From Roseofilum halophilum BLCC-M91 (GTDB lineage: Bacteria > Cyanobacteriota > Cyanobacteriia > Cyanobacteriales > Desertifilaceae), in the NCBI RefSeq assembly GCF_030068445.1, contig NZ_JAQPOK010000115.1:1-35882 (forward strand): a stretch of DNA of 35,882 bases, read 5' to 3'. This document shows positions 1-8,057 of this stretch, piece by piece (position 1 is the stretch's first letter; each line of letters begins with the position of its first letter). The notes beneath the pieces are model-generated. The model was not told where the DNA came from. It saw only the letters and a program-made list of their open reading frames with translations, and searched no databases. Both the position numbers and the translations under genes were made by a program.

Positions 1-136
1 GGTATTTCTCAATTGATTGATATTACTGGAGTGGGAGCATCTTGCTCCTTACATTTTTAATGATGGTATTTCTCAATTGATTGATATTACTGGAGTGGGA
101 GCATCTTGCTCCCTACATTTTTAATGATGGTATTTC
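1..136. repeat. 64-bp tandem repeat, two copies plus a stub
   Basis: Two adjacent units (1-64 and 65-128) differ at one position, and the first 8 bases of a third begin at 129. Each unit holds a short dyad, GGGAGC-atctt-GCTCCC or its one-base variant. The same core (GGAGTGGGAGC.TCTTGCTC) recurs near 11295-11314, so it belongs to a dispersed repeat family in this genome. It lies just upstream of a decayed Uma2 gene. The window begins inside the array, so the true copy number is unknown. Confidence 0.85.
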
Positions 137-173
137 CTAGGGCAATAAAACTTACCCAAATCAAGCGATCGCC

Positions 174-456
174 ATGCCTAAACTAACCACCAAAGACCTA
201 GAATATCTGCAAACCCAACATCCCAACTATCGGATGGAATTAGTCCAAGGAGAAATTGCGCCAGAAAATCCAAGAATTTATCGCATTAGGAACTCACGTG
301 GGAGTATTGGTCGATCCGAGAACTCGGACAATGGAGGTTTATCGACTCAATCAAGACCCCGTAACGTTAGGGGATGGGGATATTTTCACCGCTCCTGAAT
401 TGCTCCCTGGATGGGAATTACCCGTGGTAGAAATCTGGGCCCCGGAATTTGATTAG
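174..456 (+). pseudogene. Uma2 family endonuclease remnant, internally deleted and frameshifted
   Basis: The first about 28 codons from ATG 174 read like the start of a Uma2 (DUF820, PD-(D/E)XK fold) protein, with a YRMELVQGEI-type motif. From about 252 the reading frame changes, and the +1 frame encodes the usual C-terminal part (KLRQKIQEF, then GVLVDPRTRTMEVYR, ending LPVVEIWAPEF) with a stop at 456. An intact member such as the one at 19185-19751 is about 190 residues; roughly 100 central residues, including the nuclease core, are missing. Seen directly: the frame change and the two conserved ends. Inferred: a single internal deletion. Product is almost certainly inactive. A HIP1 octamer sits just before the start codon. 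Confidence 0.75.
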
Positions 457-722
457 GCCGATCGCCTTCTGATGGGCAATGGGAGGGAATGATGAGATCA
501 ACTGTAATCCGACAAAGTAGCATATTATACTAGCTTGTACCCTCTTGGGTGATTTTGCCAAAAAGAGGGGGTCAAATCCTGATGCTGGCGTTGGCGATAA
601 TGCTCCGCATGGCTTTGCCATCACCAAAACTTGCTCCTCGTAATCAAGTTTTAATTTTTAATTTTTGATTTTTAATTTTTAATTGAGTAGATACAATTTA
701 GTGTTTTTAGGGTGATAAACCT

Positions 723-1925
723 ATGGGTCGTGCGAAGAAAGTTGTTTTAGCCTACTCTGGAGGGGTTGATACCTCCGTTTGTATTCCCTATCTGATGAAT
801 GAATGGGGAGTCGAAGAAGTGATTACATTGGCGGCGGATCTGGGCCAGGGGGATGAATTAGAACCCATCCGCAAGAAAGCCCTGGACTCTGGAGCCAGTG
901 TATCCTTAGTAGCGGATGGGACAGAAACCTTTGTGAAAGAGTATGGGTTTCCCGCCATTCAAGCCAATGCCTTGTATGAAAACCGCTATCCCTTATCCAC
1001 CGCTTTAGCTCGGCCGTTGATCGCCAAACTGCTGGTAGAAGCGGCGGAGAAATATGGGGCAGATGCGATCGCCCACGGATGTACCGGAAAAGGCAATGAC
1101 CAAGTGCGCTTTGATGTAGCCATTGGCGCACTCAACCCCAACATAAAGATCCTCGCTCCTGCACGGGAATGGGGCTTTTCCCGCGAACAAACCATTGAAT
1201 ATGGGGAAAAATATGGCATTCCTGCACCAGTGAAAAAGAAATCTCCCTATAGTCTTGACCGCAACTTATTGGGGATGGCGATCGAAGCTGGAGTGCTAGA
1301 AGATCCCTATGCCGAACCCCCCGAAGACATTTATCAAATGACCAAGGCGATCGCCGATACCCCCAATGAACCGGAATATGTAGACATTGGATTTGAAAAA
1401 GGTTGCCCCGTTTCCCTCAATGGTGAAGCGCTCCAGCCGGTAGCCTTAATTACCCAACTCAATCAAATGACCGGAAACCATGGTATCGGTCGCATTGACA
1501 TGATCGAAAATCGTCTCGTGGGCATTAAATCCAGGGAAATTTACGAAACCCCAGCTCTTCTAGTCCTGATCCAAGCCCACCGGGATTTAGAAAGCTTAAC
1601 CCTAACGGCTGATGTAACCCAATATAAGCGGGGAATTGAGCAAACCTACAGTCAATTGGTCTATAACGGTCTCTGGTTCTCTCCCTTGAAAGGGGCATTA
1701 GATGGCTTTATCACCAATACCCAAGAACGGGTGACTGGTACAGTCCGGGTGAAACTCTTCAAAGGATCGGCCACCATTGTCGGCCGCAAATCCGACAATA
1801 GTCTCTATAGTCTAGATTGGGCCACTTACGGCGAAGAAGACGTATTCGATCATAAAGCGGCTGAAGGTTTCATCTATGTTTGGGGACTCCCCACCCGGTT
1901 GTGGTCTCAACAAACCAGGGGCTAG
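723..1925 (+). CDS. argG: Argininosuccinate synthase
   Basis: Cytoplasmic enzyme that joins citrulline and aspartate with ATP to make argininosuccinate, the penultimate step of arginine synthesis. The 400-residue length is normal for the family. The ATP-pyrophosphatase loop AYSGGVDTS is at residues 10-18, the [10 protein letters not shown] segment at about 89-98, and the second signature [14 protein letters not shown] at 118-131. ATG 723 puts the P-loop strand at the usual distance from the N-terminus. Upstream is an A/T-rich TTTTTAA-type run (about 650-685) with a possible TACAAT -10 at 692-697. Downstream, the convergent gene ends at 1991 and a shared hairpin lies between. Nothing abnormal; identification is very secure. 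Confidence 0.98.
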   Translation: MGRAKKVVLAYSGGVDTSVCIPYLMNEWGVEEVITLAADLGQGDELEPIRKKALDSGASVSLVADGTETFVKEYGFPAIQANALYENRYPLSTALARPLIAKLLVEAAEKYGADAIAHGCTGKGNDQVRFDVAIGALNPNIKILAPAREWGFSREQTIEYGEKYGIPAPVKKKSPYSLDRNLLGMAIEAGVLEDPYAEPPEDIYQMTKAIADTPNEPEYVDIGFEKGCPVSLNGEALQPVALITQLNQMTGNHGIGRIDMIENRLVGIKSREIYETPALLVLIQAHRDLESLTLTADVTQYKRGIEQTYSQLVYNGLWFSPLKGALDGFITNTQERVTGTVRVKLFKGSATIVGRKSDNSLYSLDWATYGEEDVFDHKAAEGFIYVWGLPTRLWSQQTRG

Positions 1926-1934
1926 AGCGATAGA

Positions 1935-1988
1935 AAGATGGGGGGATAGGCCCAAACAACCCGCTCCTACCAGAACAACCCCCATCTT
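1935..1988. terminator. Hairpin between convergent argG and the NDP-sugar gene
   Basis: AAGATGGGGG (1935-1944) is exactly complementary to CCCCCATCTT (1979-1988), giving a 10-bp stem around a 34-nt loop. It fills the 65-bp gap between two convergent stop codons, so a bidirectional terminator role is reasonable. There is no strong T-tract, so this is inference from position and symmetry. Confidence 0.45.
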
Positions 1989-1990
1989 GG

Positions 1991-4510
1991 CTAGTCATCC
2001 AACTGTTGTTGAGACTCAATAAAACTCTGCACGCGATCGCGGTAATCTTGCAGTAAACTATCCACCATCTCTGGATCGCAACCATCAGCGATAATATCCA
2101 CCAGCGCTTCCCCAGCATCGGGCAAAATCAGCACCCAATGGTGACCATCAGAAGAGATAATTTTCACACCATCGACTAACTGCAATTGCTCCGGAGCATG
2201 GGTTTCCACTAAATACCGCATCACTGCCCCCTTCGCCGTCCAAGGACAACGAATCGTCGCCATCCGATGGGCAATCGGCGGTAATTTCGATCGCATGGTC
2301 TCCAAGGTCATTTCCTGTAACTTCAACATCTCCATCAACTTAGCCGTGGCAAACATGGCATCAAAACCGGGATGGAGTTGGGGGAAAATAAAGCCCATAT
2401 CCCCACTCCCTCCTAAAACTACATTAGGATTGGCATGACAGGTTTCCATTAAAGCGGCTGGATTGGCCTTTGTCCGAATCACCCGGCCATCGTGGCGATG
2501 GGCAATTTCTTCCACGGCGCTCGAAGCATGGATGGGAACCACTACCGCTCCCCTGGGATGGGCCGTTAAGATCATTTGCATCATCAAAGCGGTGAGCATT
2601 TCCCCTCGAATAGCCGTTCCAGTTTCATCAATGAGGATAAATTTTTCACCATTGGAGGACACTTGTACCCCCATGGTTGCATTTAAGGCCACAACCACTC
2701 GACCTAACTGATTGAGTAGCTCTTCTTGCTCTTCCAGGGAGAGGGGTTTGGGGTTTAAGCTGGCATTGAGAACCACCGCATCACAGCCAAATTTAGCCAG
2801 CAGTTGGGGCAAGACTGCGCCACTGACGGCAAAGGCATAGTCAATCACTACTTTAGAGGACACGGTTTCGATCGCCTCTAAATTGAGATGTTTTTCAAAA
2901 GCCGACCTGTAGATTTGCAAGGTTTCCGAGGTATACGTGACCTTGCCAACTTCATACAGGAGCGATCGCCGCATATCTTCCTTGAAGAAACAGCCTTCGA
3001 TTTTCTTTTCCTTCGCCTTAGAAATATTAATCCCCTTATGATCGAGAAATTCAATCAGTAAGGAACTGCCCCGCTCTGGATGCAAGCGCACATGAATTCC
3101 CCCTTCCACCCCTAGGGTTGGAATCACCGTCCGGACAATGGGAATCGCCTTATTTTCCAGGTTTTGCACATCGACTCCCACAGACATCAACCCCGCAACC
3201 AGCGATCTGGTTACCATGCGGGAAATGCTTCGCTGATCGCGAGATACGGTGACTTCAGACCCTTGTGGCAACGTCGAACCATAGGCAGCGCCCAGCTTGA
3301 CTGCTAATTCCGGGGTAATGTCAACATTGGCGATACCAGAGACTCCCCGTTGGCCAAACAGATTACGATGGCCCACATTCCCCCAAATCAGATTCAGATT
3401 TAAGATCGCTCCCGCTTCAATTCTCTTATTCGGCCATACCCGCACTTGAGGAGAAACCCGTGCTTCTTCCCCTACCGTAGACAGGGAACCCACAATTGCC
3501 CCTTCTAACACATGGGCCCGACGGTCGATCCGGGTTCCTCGACCGACAACACAAGCTCTCAGATGGCTTTCATCACCGATAATGGCCCCATTCCAGATAA
3601 TCGGCCGCTTTAAGGTGGCATGGGAGCCGATGGTGACATTATCGCCAATAATGGTTCCGGGTTCGATATGCACATGGCTACCAATCCGGCAGTTATTGCC
3701 AATTAGCACTGGGGGTTCTATATTCACTGTGGGATCGATAGAAGTATTGTCCCCAATCCATAAACCCGGCGATCGCTTGGGATAAGATACTTCTAGGTTA
3801 ATTCGTTTGGCTAGGGCACTATATTGGCTTTCTCGATAAGCGTCTAGATGGCCAATATCACACCAATAGCCTTCCGCAATATAGCCATAAAGGGGTTTGC
3901 CTTGGGCCAGGAGGAAGGGAAATAGATCTTTAGAAAAATCGGCTTCTTCTTGGGCCGGTAAATAATCGAGAACTTCCGGTTCTAAGATATAAATACCGGT
4001 ATTAACTGTATCGGAGAACACTTCACTACTAGAGGGTTTTTCCAGAAAGCGCTGAATGCGACCATCTCGCCCCGTAATCACTACGCCAAATTCTAGGGGA
4101 TTAGGAACACGGGTTAAGACTAGAGTGGCCATGGACTTTTTTTGGGTGTGAAAGGCGATCGCCGCACTTAAATCGAAGTCGGTGATACAATCGCCACTAA
4201 TGACTAGAAACGGCGATCGCAATAGCTCCGACACATTTTTTACACATCCAGCCGTCCCCAGGGGTTGCTCTTCTTCAACTGCATAGGTCATTTGAATGCC
4301 AAATTCTCGCCCATCTTGGAAATGATTCCGCATCACATCGGGTAAGTAATAGAGCGTGGTAATCACTTCATCAATGTGATGCTGTTTGAGTAGGCGGACA
4401 ATATGCTCGGCGATCGGTCGGTTAAGGACAGGAACCATAGGCTTGGGAAGCTCACAGGTTAAGGGTCTTAGCCGGGTTCCTGAACCACCCGCCATTAGCA
4501 CTGCTCTCAT
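1991..4510 (-). CDS. Nucleotidyltransferase / left-handed beta-helix / phosphomannomutase-like fusion (mannose-1-phosphate guanylyltransferase family)
   Basis: 839 residues in three parts. Residues 1-about 235 are a sugar-phosphate nucleotidyltransferase: GGSGTRLRPLT at 8-18, PKPM at 22-25, GTAG at 85-88, SGD at 105-107, FLEKP at 155-159, WCDIG at 216-220. Residues about 245-375 are hexapeptide repeats (IGDN, IGNN, IGSH). Residues about 385-839 resemble the alpha-D-phosphohexomutase fold. Cyanobacterial proteins of this architecture are usually annotated mannose-1-phosphate guanylyltransferase and expected to make GDP-mannose for glycans. Oddity: all four mutase active loops are degenerate (see findings), so the C-terminal half is probably not a mutase. 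The sugar and nucleotide are inferred, not visible. Start ATG 4510 gives the canonical RAVLMAGG N-terminus. It may supply the polysaccharide locus downstream. Confidence 0.85.
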   Translation of the reverse strand: MRAVLMAGGSGTRLRPLTCELPKPMVPVLNRPIAEHIVRLLKQHHIDEVITTLYYLPDVMRNHFQDGREFGIQMTYAVEEEQPLGTAGCVKNVSELLRSPFLVISGDCITDFDLSAAIAFHTQKKSMATLVLTRVPNPLEFGVVITGRDGRIQRFLEKPSSSEVFSDTVNTGIYILEPEVLDYLPAQEEADFSKDLFPFLLAQGKPLYGYIAEGYWCDIGHLDAYRESQYSALAKRINLEVSYPKRSPGLWIGDNTSIDPTVNIEPPVLIGNNCRIGSHVHIEPGTIIGDNVTIGSHATLKRPIIWNGAIIGDESHLRACVVGRGTRIDRRAHVLEGAIVGSLSTVGEEARVSPQVRVWPNKRIEAGAILNLNLIWGNVGHRNLFGQRGVSGIANVDITPELAVKLGAAYGSTLPQGSEVTVSRDQRSISRMVTRSLVAGLMSVGVDVQNLENKAIPIVRTVIPTLGVEGGIHVRLHPERGSSLLIEFLDHKGINISKAKEKKIEGCFFKEDMRRSLLYEVGKVTYTSETLQIYRSAFEKHLNLEAIETVSSKVVIDYAFAVSGAVLPQLLAKFGCDAVVLNASLNPKPLSLEEQEELLNQLGRVVVALNATMGVQVSSNGEKFILIDETGTAIRGEMLTALMMQMILTAHPRGAVVVPIHASSAVEEIAHRHDGRVIRTKANPAALMETCHANPNVVLGGSGDMGFIFPQLHPGFDAMFATAKLMEMLKLQEMTLETMRSKLPPIAHRMATIRCPWTAKGAVMRYLVETHAPEQLQLVDGVKIISSDGHHWVLILPDAGEALVDIIADGCDPEMVDSLLQDYRDRVQSFIESQQQLDD

Positions 4511-4529
4511 AGGACGTTCCTCTGGTTTA

Positions 4530-4558
4530 GGGAAGGGAATGGGGAATGGGTAATGGGG
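4530..4558 (+). repeat. G-tract run in the leader of the NDP-sugar gene
   Basis: Five G runs of 3-4 bases (4530-4532, 4535-4537, 4541-4544, 4548-4550, 4555-4558) with 2-4-base loops fit the general G-quadruplex pattern on the plus strand. The minus-strand transcript of the gene starting at 4510 would read it as C-rich CATTACCC-like repeats. No folding evidence is available. Confidence 0.4.
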
Positions 4559-4680
4559 AAATTAACTAAACTTAATGATAGTGACGATCAAGACTTATCC
4601 AATTTTGCTAGAACTGTAGCATACTCTCACGATCCTAAACGGAGAGTGAGTCAATGGACTAGATTAGGAGGGGTAACCAG

Positions 4681-4863
4681 ATGAAGCTATTGATTTTTTT
4701 GGGACTGGTCGGTTATGCGATCGGGGTTTGGAAGTTTTGGAAGGGCTATTCTCGCACCAATTTTACGCCCGGATTGATGAATAAGGTTTTCCTTTCCCTG
4801 GGTTGGCCGGTGTTGGTGTTTAATGGCTCCTATCGCCGAAATTTTAGAAAGGCTTTGAAATAA
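4681..4863 (+). CDS. Small conserved-looking membrane protein, function unknown
   Basis: 60 residues. An N-terminal hydrophobic span (LLIFLGLVGYAIGVW, about 3-17) is followed by a basic linker (KFWKGYSRTNF), a second moderately hydrophobic stretch (KVFLSLGWPVLVFNGSY) and a basic tail (RRNFRKALK). ATG 4681 is preceded by AGGAGGGG at 4667-4674, a strong ribosome binding site, which together with clean codon use argues that it is a real gene. It is divergent from the NDP-sugar gene, and a short dyad ACTCTC/GAGAGT (4623-4647) lies in the shared upstream region. Similar small proteins occur in cyanobacteria as hypotheticals; I know no function. Confidence 0.7.
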   Translation: MKLLIFLGLVGYAIGVWKFWKGYSRTNFTPGLMNKVFLSLGWPVLVFNGSYRRNFRKALK

Positions 4864-4879
4864 TTAAAATTGGGTAATT

Positions 4880-4956
4880 GGTAATCGGTAATAGGGGATC
4901 TTTCTTATCCCCCTATCCCCCCATTCCCCCATCCCCCTATCCCCCTATCCCCTATT
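4880..4956 (+). repeat. G-rich then C-rich simple repeat before the methyltransferase
   Basis: A GGTAAT-type G-rich run with GGGGAT at about 4897-4902 is followed by ATCCCC and a series of CCCCTATC/CCCCATTC units up to about 4954. The two halves can pair (GGGGAT-ctttctt-ATCCCC). The run is open in one frame, which would add a PYPPIP-type tail to the next protein; I treat it as non-coding leader. Confidence 0.7.
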
Positions 4957-4961
4957 TAGAT

Positions 4962-5684
4962 ATGACACGCTTAAGTAATGCTGCGGGTTTTGGACTGCAA
5001 AATTTCTCGACAGAGGCTCTAGAGGAGCAACTAGCGGCGGTGGCGCTGCGGTTTAATCGCCAGTACCGGGGAGATGCCTTTGAGGTTCCTCCGGAGGTGG
5101 AAGAGATGCCGATTTTTCGACAATGGATGAGTGGGGAGTTAACCCCGAAAATTACGTCTGAGTTTTGGCAGGTCTGTAAGCCGAAAAAGGGACAAAAGTG
5201 CTTAGATATTGGCTGTGGAGTGAGTTTTTTGATTTATCCTTGGCGGGAATGGGAGGCTTTGTTTTATGGCCAAGAGATTAGTAAGGAGGCTCAGGAAGCC
5301 CTGAATTCTCGCGGCCCCCAACTCAATTCTAAGTTGTTTAAGGGGGTGAAGTTGGGGCCGGCCCATCAGTTAGAGTATGAGCCAGGACAGTTTGATTTGG
5401 CGATCGCCACGGGATGGAGTTGTTATTTTTCTGTGGACTATTGGCAACAGGTGATGGTGGCGGTGAAGTCGGTACTCAAGTCTGGGGGAATGCTGGTGTT
5501 TGATGTGCTAAACCCAGAGGTGGAGTTGGCGGAAAATTGGGCGATTCTAGAGACTTATTTGGGGGCTGAGGTGGGTCTAGAGCCTTTAGAAGATTGGCAA
5601 GGGGCGATCCGTGCTGTGGGAGCAAAGGTGGTTAAAAAACAAGAGGGCGAGCTGTTCCATCTCTATGCAGTCAAGTATCCGTGA
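4962..5684 (+). CDS. Class I SAM-dependent methyltransferase
   Basis: 240 residues from ATG 4962. Motif I of the Rossmann SAM-binding fold is CLDIGCGVS at 80-88, with an acidic residue ending strand 2 (YGQEIS, E105) and a motif IV/post-I region FDLAIATGWSCYF. The substrate cannot be told from sequence. An open extension to 4878 exists but encodes only the translated CCCCTATC repeat, so 4962 (MTRLSNAAGF) is preferred. The stop at 5682-5684 lies 14 bp before the chosen cobK start, suggesting co-transcription, but nothing ties it specifically to cobalamin methylation. Ends in GELFHLYAVKYP, typical of small methyltransferases. Confidence 0.85.
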   Translation: MTRLSNAAGFGLQNFSTEALEEQLAAVALRFNRQYRGDAFEVPPEVEEMPIFRQWMSGELTPKITSEFWQVCKPKKGQKCLDIGCGVSFLIYPWREWEALFYGQEISKEAQEALNSRGPQLNSKLFKGVKLGPAHQLEYEPGQFDLAIATGWSCYFSVDYWQQVMVAVKSVLKSGGMLVFDVLNPEVELAENWAILETYLGAEVGLEPLEDWQGAIRAVGAKVVKKQEGELFHLYAVKYP

Positions 5685-5698
5685 GGCGATCGCCGAAA

Positions 5699-6469
5699 AT
5701 GTCTAAAGTTTGGTTAATTGGGGGGACTTCGGAAAGCCGCCAATTGGCTCAAGAGTTAGTGGCACAGGGGTTAGAGTGTGTGGTAACAGTAACCACGGAG
5801 TCCGCCAGATCCCTTTATCCGAGTTGCCCGCAGTTAACGGTGGAAGTGGGCAAGTTAAAGGCATCAAGTTTAGATGAGTTTCGGCGATCGCACCAAATTG
5901 GCATAATTTTAGATGCTAGTCATCCCTGGGCGCGGCAAATCTCCCAACAGGCGATCGCCTATTCTGAATGCTCTCAAATCCCCTATTTGCGCTACGAGAG
6001 ACCCCCTGTAACCCCTTCTTCTGACTCTAGTCAGAACGTGACCTTAGACAGTTTTGCCACCCTGCTGACGGGGGAATATTTGACCGATCGGCGCGTGTTT
6101 TTAACCGTAGGATCGCAACGCCTACCCTTATTTCAACCTTGGCAACACCGGGCGATCCTATTTGCGCGGGTGCTACCGTCTATCGAGTCCATTCAAGTCG
6201 CTCAAGAAGCCGGATTTAGCAGCGATCGCCTCATTGCCATCCGTCCCCCCGTTCCCGAAGCTCTAGAGTTAGCCCTCTGGCAACATTGGCAGATCTCTCT
6301 GGTGGTAACAAAAGCTTCCGGAAGTGCTGGAGGAGAAGACATGAAGCGTCAGCTCTGCGATCGCTTAGGGATTCCCTTAATTACCATCACTCGACCGAAA
6401 ATGACTTATCCCCAACAAACCCATGATATCCAGGAAGCCATTAATTTTTGTTTAGATGGGGGAATATAG
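5699..6469 (+). CDS. cobK: Precorrin-6A reductase
   Basis: 256 residues from ATG 5699. CobK/CbiJ reduces precorrin-6A (or its cobalt form) with a nicotinamide cofactor during corrin-ring synthesis for vitamin B12. Visible family marks: WLIGGTSESRQLA at the N-terminus (dinucleotide site), ILDASHPWARQIS in the middle, PYLRYERPP, FLTVGSQRLP and the late VVTKASGSAGG segment before a GIPLITITRP strand. A GTG at 5681 overlaps the methyltransferase stop, but it adds only a HIP1-derived RRSPK leader, so 5699 is favoured. No other cob genes are in the window, so it stands apart from the pathway. Confidence 0.9.
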   Translation: MSKVWLIGGTSESRQLAQELVAQGLECVVTVTTESARSLYPSCPQLTVEVGKLKASSLDEFRRSHQIGIILDASHPWARQISQQAIAYSECSQIPYLRYERPPVTPSSDSSQNVTLDSFATLLTGEYLTDRRVFLTVGSQRLPLFQPWQHRAILFARVLPSIESIQVAQEAGFSSDRLIAIRPPVPEALELALWQHWQISLVVTKASGSAGGEDMKRQLCDRLGIPLITITRPKMTYPQQTHDIQEAINFCLDGGI

Positions 6470-6494
6470 CACTTTTTAGTATTAAGTATTTATT

Positions 6495-7226
6495 CTAACT
6501 CCCGCTCACCTGTTGCAATTTTCTTAATTCTCGATGGACGCTAATCCCAATTTCTAGGGTTTCATTAATTAAGCGTCCATAATGGCTATCTTGAGCCTGG
6601 ACATCAAAATCAATTAAATCCGACAAATTACGATCGAGTCGATCGAACAAATCATCGGGTAATTTGATTTGATTGTACTCCCGTACTAATCGTTCTGCTT
6701 TCAGAGCATGGATAAAGCTGTTTTTAGTAATTTTTAGTGCTTCAATCATTTGATGACGATTTTCAGGATCTTGCTCCATGTAACCATCCGTAATCAACCG
6801 ATCCATTCGATAAAATACGGTTACAATGCGCTCATAATTATCGAGTTCATTTAAAAGATTGAGCAAGTAAATTAAAGGTTTAGAATTGAGATAAACATGA
6901 AGATTAACCGCTAAAAACAAAAAAGCAGTCAACCCCAAACTAGAGGCAACCGGTATCCAGTAGTTGGGATTGGCACTATTCCAGGAATTTTTAATCACCA
7001 GCAGTGTTGTTCCGGAAGCAATCACTAAGGTAAGAAAAAACAAGCCTAACTCCAGTCCCGAAAGTCTCAGCAGAGCCGCATTTCGTTTTTCTTCGTTGGA
7101 TTCCTTTTGACTGACTTTCGCCCAAACACGATAATATTCTCCTAAGAAACTATCCTGGATAGAAATACCACTAATTTTTTGTAGCGTTTCATCTGATATC
7201 CGTAGGTCTTCTAAGTCTGGATTCAT
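6495..7226 (-). CDS. Two-span membrane protein, function unknown
   Basis: 243 residues from ATG 7226 (MNPDLEDLRIS). An N-terminal soluble segment of about 65 residues precedes two hydrophobic spans, LGLFFLTLVIASGTTLLVI and WIPVASSLGLTAFLFLAVNL, separated by a short polar loop. The remaining about 130 residues are charged and predicted helical (YERIVTVFYRMDRLITDGYM, then KAERLVREYNQIKLPDDLFDRLDRNL) and could be a cytoplasmic coiled-coil-like domain. An open extension to 7304 would overlap the gene upstream; I reject it. The ORF follows the membrane protein at 7267-7941 by 40 bp on the same strand, so the two are probably one operon. I do not recognise the family. Confidence 0.7.
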   Translation of the reverse strand: MNPDLEDLRISDETLQKISGISIQDSFLGEYYRVWAKVSQKESNEEKRNAALLRLSGLELGLFFLTLVIASGTTLLVIKNSWNSANPNYWIPVASSLGLTAFLFLAVNLHVYLNSKPLIYLLNLLNELDNYERIVTVFYRMDRLITDGYMEQDPENRHQMIEALKITKNSFIHALKAERLVREYNQIKLPDDLFDRLDRNLSDLIDFDVQAQDSHYGRLINETLEIGISVHRELRKLQQVSGS

Positions 7227-7266
7227 AACAATTCTGGGGCAACATAAACACTTCTGCAAGTTGAGA

Positions 7267-7941
7267 TTAGTTAAATAAGGCAATAAAAGACTGGAAAACC
7301 GCACTATAAAAATTACTTTCTAAGGGACGAAACAGTTGAAACGGTTCTCCTGGAGTTCCCATAAATGGTCGCAGAGTCCAACTCAGTTGACTGCCGATAA
7401 TACCATATAAGAATAACCATCCTAAAAGAATTTTGTGGCGAATTTCATAACCAATGTCATCAACTTTCATTAGTTGTTTCATGCCTTCGTAAAAGAACTG
7501 AATTCCAAATAATCCAGTAATCCCCATAATGACAACATTTAAGAGGAGATAAAAGTGGTAATCTGGGATGCTTAAGAGGAAGAAAACCGTAATAGGAGCG
7601 AAGCCACAGAGCAAAATGCTAATCAGTCCCATGGCACTCATGAGTAAACAGAGATATTGTTCGGCATTACATTTAGAGCCAAACAAGACGTTAAACAGAT
7701 ATAATGTTGGGAAACAAATGATTAAGGTGAGCAGATAGAGAGCAGGGAGTTTGATCGCTGAAACGAAGGATTGATACCAATGCCCATAGGCTCCCATAAT
7801 TAATCCATAAAAGGCAAAAAAGATGGAGCTGGAAATGAATAATCCAGTGATTTTAGATTTAATTTTAATTCCTTGGTAAATTTCCTCCATGAATGAATTT
7901 CGCTCCCGTAGCATCTGCATGACGATGGCAAAATAATTCAT
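7267..7941 (-). CDS. Six-span membrane protein (family sometimes labelled actin-binding WH2-like, Yip1-like topology)
   Basis: 224 residues. About six hydrophobic segments run from FISSSIFFAFYGLIMGAYG through ALYLLTLIICFPTLYLFNVLF to LLGWLFLYGIIGSQLSW. The C-terminal conserved-looking motif WTLRPFMGTPGEPFQLFRP followed by ESNFYSAV resembles, from memory, bacterial membrane proteins automatically named actin-binding WH2 domain-containing; that name is unlikely to describe the function. Start ATG 7941 has AGGAG 9 bases upstream. A candidate promoter lies at 7966-7994. It pairs with the two-span protein downstream and is divergent from the WD40-repeat gene, so the three could share regulation. 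Confidence 0.7.
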   Translation of the reverse strand: MNYFAIVMQMLRERNSFMEEIYQGIKIKSKITGLFISSSIFFAFYGLIMGAYGHWYQSFVSAIKLPALYLLTLIICFPTLYLFNVLFGSKCNAEQYLCLLMSAMGLISILLCGFAPITVFFLLSIPDYHFYLLLNVVIMGITGLFGIQFFYEGMKQLMKVDDIGYEIRHKILLGWLFLYGIIGSQLSWTLRPFMGTPGEPFQLFRPLESNFYSAVFQSFIALFN

Positions 7942-7965
7942 GACTATTAACTCCTGAAGTGATAC

Positions 7966-7994
7966 ATTATAATAGAATGACTAGAATGACTTAA
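7966..7994 (-). promoter_or_regulatory. Candidate promoter with tandem 9-bp repeat
   Basis: On the minus strand TATAAT occupies 7971-7966, about 25 bases from the start codon at 7941. The upstream flank is a perfect tandem duplication TAGAATGAC at 7973-7981 and 7982-7990, which would sit across the spacer and -35 region, as an activator or repressor site might. The -35 itself (TTAAGT) is weak. The TATAAT is part of ATTATAAT, so a plus-strand -10 for the WD40 gene is also possible. Confidence 0.4.
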
Positions 7995-8057
7995 AAATAA
8001 ATCCTTAAGTTCCCATTTTCTATTTTAAGCTGAATTTTGGGGATTAACCTCAAGTTT

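Noticed and set aside
457-722. Gene in the gap before argG
   Set aside because: The only ORF is a minus-strand stretch without a ribosome site or motifs; the region is AT-rich leader and short palindromic repeat.
4878-4961. N-terminal extension of the methyltransferase
   Set aside because: It would encode a PYPPIP-type tract from a simple C-rich repeat; ATG 4962 starts the folded protein.
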